Positions 44,532 through 52,783 of a DNA stretch of 64,000 nt are shown piece after piece. Source of the DNA: Pokkaliibacter plantistimulans (GTDB lineage Bacteria; Pseudomonadota; Gammaproteobacteria; Pseudomonadales; Balneatricaceae); NCBI RefSeq assembly GCF_046844695.1, contig NZ_CP177354.1, positions 868,001 to 932,000 of the forward strand. The letters are read 5' to 3'. The number at the start of each line of letters is the position of its first letter. Positions within the stretch are counted from its first letter, which is position 1. The notes beneath the pieces are model-generated. The model made no database searches and had not been told where the DNA came from. It saw only the letters and a list, made by a program, of their open reading frames with translations. Both the position numbers and the translations under genes were made by a program.

Positions 44532-47500
44532 CTATGGCTGGCGTCTGGCTGCCAGCTGGCGTAAGTAGTCCAGTCGCTCCTGCTGGCCGAGGGTGGCGAT
44601 CTGCCCCGGGGCGCTGGTCTGGCTGAATGTCTCCGGCTTCAGTGCACCACGGTCGAGGCTCTGCTCGGCCGCAGTGAGGCAATGTTCTGCCAGCTGGTGC
44701 TTGCCCCATGCCAGCAGATTGCCGATCACACTGAGGCGCGTCGGCATATCAGCAGGCAGCAGCAGGGTGTTGATAACGTGCTCTTGGGTGGCTTTGTCAG
44801 CCTCGGTAAACACCTGCTCCGGTATGGCCAGCAGACTGTCAACCTGCTGTGGCAGACCGGGCAACCGGTTGCTGGCATCCAGTAACCGCTTCAGTCCTGC
44901 CTGCTGCCGGGCCGGATCCTCGCTGCTCATGTCGGCCCGGCACAGGAAGGTATGCAGCGCCATGATGTTGGTCCGGCCGAGGTTGGAAACCCCCGGTAAC
45001 CCGGACTGAATCAGCGGGGGGAGCAATTCATCCAGTAACTGACGGTCAGGGCCACGTTGCCAGTCTTCCGGCACGCCCATTTTACGGGTGAAGTTACCCA
45101 GAAAATTGACCACCGAAGTGATCTTGTTCAGGGTGAAGCCGCTGCGCTGGTTTGTTTCCTGCTGCTGACGCTGTGCCAGCACGCCTGTCTGTGCAGAAGG
45201 GCTGGCGGGGAGTTCCTGACGGCCGATATGGTTCAGCTTCTGTGCCAGGGTAGACGGACGGTTGCTGGCCATGGGGTGTTGCCGCAAGCCCTCGTTGACC
45301 AGCGCGTCAATCAACTGCCGTGCCTGCGGCCAGCCCCACTGGCAATGGGGCTGCTGCATCATTTTGCTTGCCAGATAGAAGGCTTCCGTCAGCTCCGCAT
45401 GGCTTTCCTGACCGATAAAGAGGCGATCAGCATTCTGATCGTTCAGGGGGGCGGACGAGATAGTGGTGTCGGCGTAGCCGAAACCGGCGCGCGGATTGAC
45501 GTAGTTGTGATTGATATAGGCCGCCATGCCGATATCCACTTTGACCTCACCAGATTGATCTGTCAGATGCAGGGTGTGTTTGGTCTGGTCATCACGCAGT
45601 AAGACGGCATAGGGCATGGCCGGATCATGGGCATCGAAGCGGGCGTGACCGGCCAGACCGTGGAAACAGGTGCGGGCAACGAAGTCCAGATTCTGTTTGG
45701 CGTGATCAAGCAAATCAAACTCGTGCTCATGCTGTTTAAGCAGATGGGTCAGCAGCTGCGCTTCATTGCCTGCCATCCAGTTCACATCCCGTTCTGCCAG
45801 TTGCAGGCTTTGTCTGGCCCGCTGCGCGGCCTGATCATTGACCGAGACCAGCGCCACGGTGCCACCCATGGCTTTGCCGCAGCCGAGGTTGGCGTACTTT
45901 TGCAGGCTCTTGCACAGGATCAGCCGCAGCTTGCCCTGTTGCAGGGGCTTGGCCAGCTGATGGAGCAGGCTGTCGACTTCACCGCGTTGCTCCAGTGTGG
46001 TGTCCAGCATCACCACCATCGGTTTGCTGAAGCGCGAGGCCGCGGCCAGTTTGCTGTTGATGGCGCCGACCAGGGTGTCCACCGTAATGTCAGGGCGATG
46101 ACCCTTCTGGCTGGGGATGCTGTCATGCAGGGTGGCGCTGAACGCCCCACCACTCATTCCGGGCAGGTGCAGCCCGGCTCTCAGACTGTGTTTGGCACGA
46201 CTCAGCAGCGATGCCTGCTGCGGGTAATCGCGGACGGTATTGGTCTCGTAGTAGCTGGGGATCTTCTCCCCCGACGGTTTCAGCAGGTCGTCCACCTTGC
46301 TGCTGCCTGCCAGCTTGCGGCACAGATTGAGGCCGGTCGACAGCGCTGCCATCCCTGAGCTGAACAGCCGTACTTCGCTGTCCTGACGCAGTGCGGGTGG
46401 CAGCAGGTGATGCCCTCCGGTCGAGGCCGCGGCCTGATGAAAGTCGTGCAGGGTATAGGGGCGGCTGGCGCTCAGGCAAACCTGCATTTCCTCCATCAGG
46501 ATGTTGTAGGCATTGATGAACTGCGCACTGTTACGGCTGAGCGCGGGCATGCTGTCAGCCACCGCGTGCAGCGCCTGCAGCCCACTGGCTAACAGCGGAT
46601 TGTGCCGGTGCCGCTGGTCCAGCCCTTTTTCTTCCAGTGTGGTCACCAGCGAGTCGATCAGGGCGGCAGCCGTCCCGGCCAGTGCTGACATGGCATGGTC
46701 AGCCGGGATGGCGCGCAGGGCGGTGCTGACCGAATCGGCCTGCTGTGGTTTGAGTCGCTGCAGCAGCTGGAGGTTGTCGACGGTGCGGTCGCTGGCGACG
46801 GGGCCACTGTTCACGCCGCTGGTCGCATAGAGAGAAGGTGCGCCGCCAAAATGCTCGCAGTAGCGCTTGCCATACTCAACGGCCAGACCGTTCTCCAGAT
46901 TCAGGGCAAACAGCCCTGGCTGTAATGGCTTGAGGTGCTGGTTCAGATAATCGGCCGTGGTGGTGAACTGCTCAGGCGTCTTACCATCGTGGCACAGCTG
47001 TTTGACGATCTGCTTGGCTGCATGGCGGCTATTCACAAAGATGATGTTGTTATCGTTCTGACCTCCGCTGGCGTGATACAGCGCCAGACAGCGGTCGAGC
47101 TGAGCGGTGGAGGGTTTGGTCCTGACGTAGTCGGTATCCAGCGGGTGGCGCAGGGCTATTTTGCTGCCCTGGCGGATGTCGGCGGTACGAGGGGGCATAC
47201 CTTCCTGGGCGAAGTGCAGGCCATACTGACTGGCGATCTGTTCACCGCCTTTGATACTGGCCAGCTGCTGTCGGCGCAGTGCGGCAAAATCGCTGCCGTG
47301 GCTCGATTGCTGCTGGGTACGCTGATACAGCCAGGATTGCGCCAGCAGGTGCTGCAACTCCTGCTGTACGCCGCTGTGGCTGCTGCGCTGCAGCGATGCC
47401 AGCCGGTCGGTCAGCCGAGCCTGCTGAGCGGCGGCGCCTGCACCGGAGGCCGGTAGCGACTGCGAGCGCTGTAAGGTGGATGGCTGGCCCGCCGCGGCCA

Positions 47501-47543
47501 GCAGCGATGTCTGCGGCAGTCCGGCATGAGTGACCCGTGTCAT
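44532..47543 (-). CDS. Unrecognised 1003-residue protein with a fold-type I PLP-enzyme-like centre
   Basis: I do not recognise this protein as a whole. No signal peptide or membrane helix is seen. The N-terminus is Ser/Gln/Ala-rich (LPQTSLLAAAGQPSTLQRSQ), as in secreted effectors. In the numbering from an in-frame CTG-free open frame eight residues longer, the middle has, in order: SSGMAALSTG (403-412), LDTT (521-524), SLQKY with K557, KAMGGT (565-570), GFGYADTTIS (695-704) and RLFIGQES (715-722). These mirror the SGMAA, D-x-T, S-x-x-KY, GG and IRLSVGLE blocks of the cystathionine gamma-synthase family. Subtract eight for the ATG at 47543, which I chose because AGGAGG precedes it. A helical C-terminal region of about 260 residues follows. 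It diverges from a PhoD-like gene. Confidence 0.7.
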   Translation of the reverse strand: MTRVTHAGLPQTSLLAAAGQPSTLQRSQSLPASGAGAAAQQARLTDRLASLQRSSHSGVQQELQHLLAQSWLYQRTQQQSSHGSDFAALRRQQLASIKGGEQIASQYGLHFAQEGMPPRTADIRQGSKIALRHPLDTDYVRTKPSTAQLDRCLALYHASGGQNDNNIIFVNSRHAAKQIVKQLCHDGKTPEQFTTTADYLNQHLKPLQPGLFALNLENGLAVEYGKRYCEHFGGAPSLYATSGVNSGPVASDRTVDNLQLLQRLKPQQADSVSTALRAIPADHAMSALAGTAAALIDSLVTTLEEKGLDQRHRHNPLLASGLQALHAVADSMPALSRNSAQFINAYNILMEEMQVCLSASRPYTLHDFHQAAASTGGHHLLPPALRQDSEVRLFSSGMAALSTGLNLCRKLAGSSKVDDLLKPSGEKIPSYYETNTVRDYPQQASLLSRAKHSLRAGLHLPGMSGGAFSATLHDSIPSQKGHRPDITVDTLVGAINSKLAAASRFSKPMVVMLDTTLEQRGEVDSLLHQLAKPLQQGKLRLILCKSLQKYANLGCGKAMGGTVALVSVNDQAAQRARQSLQLAERDVNWMAGNEAQLLTHLLKQHEHEFDLLDHAKQNLDFVARTCFHGLAGHARFDAHDPAMPYAVLLRDDQTKHTLHLTDQSGEVKVDIGMAAYINHNYVNPRAGFGYADTTISSAPLNDQNADRLFIGQESHAELTEAFYLASKMMQQPHCQWGWPQARQLIDALVNEGLRQHPMASNRPSTLAQKLNHIGRQELPASPSAQTGVLAQRQQQETNQRSGFTLNKITSVVNFLGNFTRKMGVPEDWQRGPDRQLLDELLPPLIQSGLPGVSNLGRTNIMALHTFLCRADMSSEDPARQQAGLKRLLDASNRLPGLPQQVDSLLAIPEQVFTEADKATQEHVINTLLLPADMPTRLSVIGNLLAWGKHQLAEHCLTAAEQSLDRGALKPETFSQTSAPGQIATLGQQERLDYLRQLAARRQP

Positions 47544-47704
47544 GGCGCCTCCTGAGACTTCAAGCATTCTATGTGAGTCGCTTTCCAGCGGGATTGGTTG
47601 CAGAACACACCGACAGTGATGTCATTCCATGCAGCAGACTGAAGCAGCTGTTGACTGGCAAGGGGACGGTGACGTCATCACTATGGACAAATTTAGACAG
47701 CAGT

Positions 47705-49678
47705 ATGGATGCCGTTATGGATCACCCTGACCTCGCCACCGCCTCTTCCGGCTTGCCTGACATTGTTGCCGGTCCGCTGTTGCGGCGTGCCGAAGCGAAC
47801 CGGCTGGTGTTCTGGCTGGTAAGCACTTGCCCACTGCACTGGCAGCTGAAACTCAGCGTCGGTGACGGTGCGGAGCAGGCCGGGCAGCGTCCGGCCGGAA
47901 CCTCTCAGGCCCTGCAGGTGGGGCTGCGCTGCTGGATTCACCTGCTCGATTTCCAGCTGGAGCAGCCACTGCCTGATGATCAGCCGGTCAGCTATGACCT
48001 GCAGTATCAGCACGCTGATCAGCCTGAGGCGGACTGGCTGGGGATACGCCAGTGGGCGCCCGAGCTGTGTTATGACAATGAAGCGCTGCCACGCATTCTG
48101 GTGCGTCAGCAGCTGACCCAGCTGTTGCATGGCTCTTGCCGTAAGCCGCATTTCCCCGCTGGCGATGGTCTGGTGCGGGCCGATCAGTGGCTGGCCGAAC
48201 ATCGCCAGCAGAATGATCACTGGCCCAGCCTGATGATGCTCTCCGGTGATCAGATTTATGCCGATGATGTAGCTGGCCCGATGCTGGTTGCCATTCATCA
48301 GGTGATGGCACTGCTGGGGCTGTGGCCGGAGCAGTTGCAGGGGGCCAGGGTCAGCAACACCGCTGAGCTGCTGGGCAGCGAGCATTGTTACTACGACCGT
48401 CAGCACCTGCTGCCGGACACGGCGCTGGCAGAAGAGGTCAGACGGCGTTTCTTTCGCGGCGTGCGCAAACCGATCTTTACCTCCGACTCGGCACACAACC
48501 ATCTGATCACCTTTGCTGAAGTGGTAGCCATGTACTGTCTGGTCTGGTCACCGCTGCTGTGGCGTCAGCTGCAGCTGGCGTGCCCGGCGCGGCTGACGGC
48601 CGAGGCCCGGCAGTGCTTTGAGCGGGAGCGGGAGCATATTGAGGCCTTTGCTGGTGGGCTTACCGCGGTGAGGCGAGTCCTTGCTCACCTGCCAAGCTAT
48701 ATGATCTTTGATGATCACGATGTCACCGATGACTGGAATCTGAATGCCGAGTGGGAAGAGGCCGCTTATGGCAATGCCTTTTCCCGCCGCATTATTGGCA
48801 ATGCACTGCTGGGTTATCTGCTGTGTCAGGGCTGGGGTAACCAGCCTGAACGCTTTGCCGCGGTGATGCCGGAACTACAGCAATGGTTGCTGCAGGCGCA
48901 GCAGGGTGAGGCTGCGCAGCGCCATGATGAACTGATCACACATCTGCTCGGCAGTCGTTACTGGCACTACGCGCTGGCTACCGAACCGGCACTGGTGGTG
49001 CTGGATACCCGCACCCAGCGCTGGCGCTCCGAGCGCAGTCTGGCCCGGCCGTCAGGGCTGATGGACTGGGAGGCGCTGGTGGAGCTGCAACAGACGCTGA
49101 TGGACCGTCAGGCTGTCGTACTGGTGTCGCCGGCACCGGTATTCGGGGTCAAGCTGATCGAGGCGATACAGCGGTTGTTCACCTGGTTCGGCAAACCGCT
49201 GATGGTGGACGCCGAGAACTGGATGGCCCATCCGGGAGCGGCCAACGTGATGCTGAATATCTTCCGTCATCCACGCACCCCGCAGCATTTCGTCATCCTG
49301 TCCGGCGACGTGCATTACTCCTTTGTCTACGACATTCATCTGCGTTTTCGCCGGCAGGGGCCGACAATCTGGCAAATCACCAGCAGCGGTCTGAAGAATG
49401 AGTTCCCGCACCGTCTGCTCGACAGCTTCGACCGTCTCAATCGCTGGCTGTATGCCCCCTGGTCGCCGTTGAACTGGCTGACCAAACGGCGGCGGATGCG
49501 GGTTCACCCCCGTCGGCCACAGCAGGCTTCGCGCGGTGAACGGCTGATCAATGGGGCGGGGATGGGGTATGTGCGGCTGGATCCGGCCGGTGAGCCGCTG
49601 GAAGTGGTACAGCTGATGGTGGACGGACGCAAACTGGCCTTTGAAGTACACGAAGGGGAAGAGGAGCACTGGGCCTGA
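47705..49678 (+). CDS. PhoD-like metallophosphatase
   Basis: About 657 residues of the PhoD/alkaline phosphatase D-like metallophosphatase fold. The metal-site blocks are MMLSGDQIYADDVAGPML near residue 180, YMIFDDHDVTDDWNLNAEWE near 338 and HFVILSGDVHYSFVYDIHLR near 525. No signal peptide is evident, unlike secreted PhoD, so it may be cytoplasmic. The start is uncertain: the frame is open from 47537, and ATG codons at 47705 and 47717 both lack a clear ribosome binding site; family similarity begins soon after. It diverges from the 1003-residue gene. Confidence 0.75.
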   Translation: MDAVMDHPDLATASSGLPDIVAGPLLRRAEANRLVFWLVSTCPLHWQLKLSVGDGAEQAGQRPAGTSQALQVGLRCWIHLLDFQLEQPLPDDQPVSYDLQYQHADQPEADWLGIRQWAPELCYDNEALPRILVRQQLTQLLHGSCRKPHFPAGDGLVRADQWLAEHRQQNDHWPSLMMLSGDQIYADDVAGPMLVAIHQVMALLGLWPEQLQGARVSNTAELLGSEHCYYDRQHLLPDTALAEEVRRRFFRGVRKPIFTSDSAHNHLITFAEVVAMYCLVWSPLLWRQLQLACPARLTAEARQCFEREREHIEAFAGGLTAVRRVLAHLPSYMIFDDHDVTDDWNLNAEWEEAAYGNAFSRRIIGNALLGYLLCQGWGNQPERFAAVMPELQQWLLQAQQGEAAQRHDELITHLLGSRYWHYALATEPALVVLDTRTQRWRSERSLARPSGLMDWEALVELQQTLMDRQAVVLVSPAPVFGVKLIEAIQRLFTWFGKPLMVDAENWMAHPGAANVMLNIFRHPRTPQHFVILSGDVHYSFVYDIHLRFRRQGPTIWQITSSGLKNEFPHRLLDSFDRLNRWLYAPWSPLNWLTKRRRMRVHPRRPQQASRGERLINGAGMGYVRLDPAGEPLEVVQLMVDGRKLAFEVHEGEEEHWA

Positions 49679-49703
49679 TCAGCGTCGTTCTGTGCGGATC
49701 CAT

Positions 49704-49731
49704 AAAGAAAAAAGGACCCGCAAAGGTCCTT
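49704..49731 (-). terminator. Leftward terminator after pcaG
   Basis: AAGGACC/GGTCCTT (49712-49718 / 49725-49731). The A-rich left flank becomes a T-run when read leftward, so this can end the pcaDCHG transcript about 150 bases beyond the pcaG stop. Confidence 0.65.
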
Positions 49732-49877
49732 GAAAGGGGCTGTACCTGCCCGTCCAGACACGACAGGGCCTGTCAGACAGGCACCGGGGCAGGAGCAGCG
49801 GTTGGCATCGTAAGGGTAACGTTGCACAACTCGGGAGCGGCCAGCAGCAGGCTGTGCTGCTGGCCTTCAGGCGTTAC

Positions 49878-50486
49878 TCAGTAATCGAAGAACACCGTGG
49901 CGTTGTCGCCCTGCATACGGATATCAAAGCGATAACGCACGCCATAGGGGCTGTCGACACGCTTGGCCACCAGCGTATGGCGACGGCCTTCCGGCACCTG
50001 ATTGAGGATCGGGTCCTGGGCGTTGGCCGCCGCTTCATCCTCGAAATACAGACGGGTGTAGGAGTGAATCAGCAGGCCACGCATAAAGACGATGACGTTG
50101 ATAAAGGGCGCATGGCCGTCTTCGATACTGCCGGGTTTGATGGTCTCAAACTGGAAGTGGTTACCGGGCAGGGTGCCGGTGCCCATGCGACCGAAACCGT
50201 TGAACTCGGGGTCCAGTGCGCGCTCTTCACGCTGATCCGCAGGGTGGGCGAAGCGACCGCTGCTGTTGGCCTGCCAGATTTCAATCATGGCGTCATCAAC
50301 GGTGTTACCGGCACCGTCAAACACCTGTCCGACGATCTCGATGTAATCCCCCTTGGTCTTGTCGCTGGCCAGCTTGCCGGAGGTAATGGGGGGCAGCGGA
50401 TAGCCGTACTGACGCGGAGTCAGGCCGTAGGCGAAGTAAGGGCCAACGGTTTGGCTTGGGGTTTCCTTGAGCTTGTTGTCTGCCAT
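49878..50486 (-). CDS. pcaG: Protocatechuate 3,4-dioxygenase alpha subunit PcaG
   Basis: The non-catalytic but substrate-pocket-forming subunit of the ring-cleaving dioxygenase. It is 202 residues and opens MADNKLKETPSQTVGPYFAY, with IEIWQANSSGRFAHPADQRE and the end TVFFDY. Like other alpha subunits it lacks the Tyr/His iron ligand set of the beta subunit. It starts two bases after pcaH ends, behind GGAGGG, and is the last gene of the pcaDCHG operon. Confidence 0.95.
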   Translation of the reverse strand: MADNKLKETPSQTVGPYFAYGLTPRQYGYPLPPITSGKLASDKTKGDYIEIVGQVFDGAGNTVDDAMIEIWQANSSGRFAHPADQREERALDPEFNGFGRMGTGTLPGNHFQFETIKPGSIEDGHAPFINVIVFMRGLLIHSYTRLYFEDEAAANAQDPILNQVPEGRRHTLVAKRVDSPYGVRYRFDIRMQGDNATVFFDY

Positions 50487-50488
50487 GA

Positions 50489-51205
50489 TCAGCCCTCCAG
50501 CGGGGTGGCGTTGGGGCCACGCAGGACGATATCGAAGATGTAACCCAGCGCGAAGTTTTCCTCGGTGACATCAATGGAGAAGGTGCTTACCAGACGGCTG
50601 CGTGCCGTTTCGGGAATGCCCTTGTAAATCGGGTCGAGGTCGAGCAGGGGGTCGCCGGGGAAATACATCTGGGTGACCAGACGGGTGCGAATGGTCGGCC
50701 CGAACAATGAAAAGTGAATATGGTTCGGACGCCAGGCGTTGGGGTGGTTGCCCCAGGGATAGGCACCGGGCTTGATGGTGTAGAACTTGTAACGACCTTC
50801 GCTGTCAGTGACGCAACGGCCTGAACCCTGGAAGTTGGGGTCCAGCGGGGCATCGTGCTGATCACGCTTGTGTACATAGCGACCGGCGGCATTGGCCTGC
50901 CAGACTTCGATCAGGGTATTGGGGACCGGGTTGCCATGTTCGTCCAGTACACGACCGGTAACGATGATGCGCTCGCCCAGTGGCTCGCCATTGACCTGAC
51001 CGTTCTTGGTCAGATCGCTGTCCAGCGGACCGACGTGCTCGGCACCGAACACCGGGCCGGTGTCTTCCGCCAGGGTGGTGCTCACTTCTACCAGAGCCTG
51101 ATCCACGCCGCGCAGACGGGTGGACTTGTAACCTTCATCGATGTAGCCGGGATGGCTGCTCCAGTCGCGCTGGCCGTAGGCGGCCTTGTAATCACGGGCG
51201 CTCAT
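50489..51205 (-). CDS. pcaH: Protocatechuate 3,4-dioxygenase beta subunit PcaH
   Basis: The iron(III)-bearing subunit, which with PcaG splits protocatechuate between the hydroxyls to 3-carboxy-cis,cis-muconate. In 238 residues all four iron ligands are visible: Y110 (AAGRYVHKR), Y149 (KPGAYPWGN), H162 and H164 (RPNHIHFSLFG), offset by two from P. putida PcaH. AGGAG is seven bases before the ATG, and an AAGAACAA Hfq/Crc motif lies a few bases further up. It follows pcaC by 54 bases. Confidence 0.96.
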   Translation of the reverse strand: MSARDYKAAYGQRDWSSHPGYIDEGYKSTRLRGVDQALVEVSTTLAEDTGPVFGAEHVGPLDSDLTKNGQVNGEPLGERIIVTGRVLDEHGNPVPNTLIEVWQANAAGRYVHKRDQHDAPLDPNFQGSGRCVTDSEGRYKFYTIKPGAYPWGNHPNAWRPNHIHFSLFGPTIRTRLVTQMYFPGDPLLDLDPIYKGIPETARSRLVSTFSIDVTEENFALGYIFDIVLRGPNATPLEG

Positions 51206-51222
51206 AGGAATCTCCTGAATGC

Positions 51223-51230
51223 TTGTTCTT
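51223..51230 (-). promoter_or_regulatory. A-rich Hfq/Crc-type motif before pcaH
   Basis: Read leftward AAGAACAA, a match to AANAANAA, seven bases ahead of the pcaH ribosome binding site AGGAG. It would allow Hfq/Crc to repress the ring-cleavage enzyme within the polycistronic message. Confidence 0.5.
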
Positions 51231-51259
51231 GTCGTCAGGCAGTAATAACGCTTCGCTGC

Positions 51260-51646
51260 CTATACAGGATTGTTCGCCAGGCTGGCATAGGCCTCTTTGG
51301 CGATCTTGATCGCGGTGTTGGCTGCCGGTACGCCGGCGTAAAGGCCGACCTGCAGTAACACTTCCTTCACTTCCTCCACGGTGGCACCGGTATTCACGGT
51401 GGCGCGGATGTGCATCGCCAGTTCATCGTGATGGCCGAGCGCGGCCATCAGGGCGATGGTGATCAGGCTGCGATCACGTTTGCTCAGGCCATCGCGGCTC
51501 CAGACGCTGCCCCAAGCGGCTTCAGTGATAAAGCGCTGAAAGTCTTTATCAAAGTCGGTGATATTGGCACTGGCACGGTCGACGTGCTTGTCACCCAATA
51601 CCGAGCGGCGCACTTGCATGCCGCTTTCATAACGTTCATCAGACAA
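51260..51646 (-). CDS. pcaC: 4-Carboxymuconolactone decarboxylase PcaC
   Basis: Decarboxylates 4-carboxymuconolactone to 3-oxoadipate enol-lactone. It is 128 residues, the usual PcaC length, with SVLGDKHVDRASANITDFDK and GLSKRDRSLITIALMAALGH, and HDELAMHIRATVNTGATVEE near the conserved His. The best start is a TTG at 51646 (giving MSDERYESG), with AAGGAG seven bases ahead; the nearest ATG is nine codons in and would remove conserved residues. The start overlaps the pcaD stop by eight bases, indicating translational coupling. Confidence 0.93.
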   Translation of the reverse strand: MSDERYESGMQVRRSVLGDKHVDRASANITDFDKDFQRFITEAAWGSVWSRDGLSKRDRSLITIALMAALGHHDELAMHIRATVNTGATVEEVKEVLLQVGLYAGVPAANTAIKIAKEAYASLANNPV

Positions 51647-52451
51647 GGCCGTTCTCCTTGAAGAAGGTGGCAATATGGCCTGCCAGCGCCTCAGGCTGTT
51701 CCGCACAGGGAATGTGGGCGGCATCGGGCAGGGTGACAAAACGGGATCCCTTGATCAGCTGCGCCATGGATTCCACCAGAGCGGGCGGTGTGGAACCGTC
51801 TTCCTCGCCGACCACGCACAGGGTGGGCAGGGTCAGCTGACTGGTTGACGCGGTCAGATCATTGTCACGCAGCGCCGCGCAGGTGCCGACGTAACCTTCG
51901 ACCGGTGAGTTGATCAGCATGTTTTTCCACAGCTGCAACTTGTCCTGATGGTTGGCGTGGTAATCCCTGGCGAACCACACCTTCATGATGTTGTCGGCGA
52001 TGGTGGCCAGACCCTGTTCCCTGACCAGACTGATGCGGGTGTTCCAGCCGTCTTCGGTGCCGATCTTGTGAGCGGTATCACAGAGCACCAGTGCCTTGAC
52101 CAGATCGGGGCGCTGTGCCGCCACGCCCTGAGCGATCACCCCCCCCACCGACAGTCCGCACAGCAGCACCTGATTCAGTTGCAGGCTGTCGAGCAGCACC
52201 ACGAGGTCGTCGATATGGCGTTGCATGCGGTAGGGAGCAGGGGTGGCTGTCGACAGGCCGTGGCCGCGTTTGTCATAGCGGAGGAAGCGAATACCGGGGA
52301 TGGCGGCGCTCAGGTAAGGCAACAGCGGATTCCAGACGCGGAAGTCAGTCCCCAGGGAGTTGGCAAATACCATGATCGGGCCACTGGCATCCTGGCTGGT
52401 GGATTCCAGGCTGTAGTGGATGCGGCAACCGTCGATATTCAACACGTTCAT
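51639..52451 (-). CDS. pcaD: 3-Oxoadipate enol-lactonase PcaD
   Basis: Hydrolyses the enol-lactone to 3-oxoadipate. It is a 270-residue alpha/beta hydrolase with oxyanion segment FANSLGTDFRVW, nucleophile S101 in CGLSVGGVIAQ, the acid near GEEDGSTPP and the catalytic His in PDAAHIPCAEQ. I start at the ATG at 52451 behind AGGAG; a TTG just upstream is in frame. It is the first gene of pcaD-C-H-G. The 330 bases upstream contain a large hairpin and a candidate operator. Confidence 0.94.
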   Translation of the reverse strand: MNVLNIDGCRIHYSLESTSQDASGPIMVFANSLGTDFRVWNPLLPYLSAAIPGIRFLRYDKRGHGLSTATPAPYRMQRHIDDLVVLLDSLQLNQVLLCGLSVGGVIAQGVAAQRPDLVKALVLCDTAHKIGTEDGWNTRISLVREQGLATIADNIMKVWFARDYHANHQDKLQLWKNMLINSPVEGYVGTCAALRDNDLTASTSQLTLPTLCVVGEEDGSTPPALVESMAQLIKGSRFVTLPDAAHIPCAEQPEALAGHIATFFKENGLV

Positions 52452-52468
52452 CAATCAGATCTCCTGTC

Positions 52469-52524
52469 AGGATAAAGACAGGCGTAAGCGCGAAGGCTTC
52501 GCCGTGGGTGTTTGTCTTTATCCT
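52469..52524 (-). promoter_or_regulatory. Large stem-loop in the pcaD leader
   Basis: A perfect 12-bp inverted repeat AGGATAAAGACA/TGTCTTTATCCT (52469-52480 / 52513-52524) encloses a smaller stem around GCGAA-GGC-TTCGC. It lies 17 bases upstream of the pcaD ATG, with the ribosome binding site just outside it. There is no T-run in the pcaD direction, so it is more likely an mRNA-stability or translation-control element than a terminator. Confidence 0.6.
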
Positions 52525-52582
52525 TATATCAGCGAATGGTTTAAAAATACGCTCCATTTTCTGCATGTAAAATGAGGTTTTG

Positions 52583-52606
52583 TCCGTTTTATATATCGAA
52601 AACGGA
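52583..52606. promoter_or_regulatory. Inverted repeat upstream of pcaD, candidate PcaQ site
   Basis: TCCGTTTT-ATATATCG-AAAACGGA, a perfect 8-bp inverted repeat about 132 bases before the pcaD start. The size and place suit an activator site, and PcaQ is encoded just upstream. It does not obviously match the published rhizobial PcaQ site. No gene lies between 52607 and 52783. Confidence 0.45.
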
Positions 52607-52783
52607 ATGAATGCGTTTGAGTTGCTGCAATAGTGAGCAGCCATCAGGGGGCAAGACGCAGTGTTGCCGCAGGCGTCAGGCGCAGGACTCAGGTTGCAGG
52701 GGGAGTACGACAGGGAAAGAAGGGGGAGGCGATGTGGACAGAGTGCCGGTGGGCCGCAGGAGACGGCTCACCGGCAGTACCGT

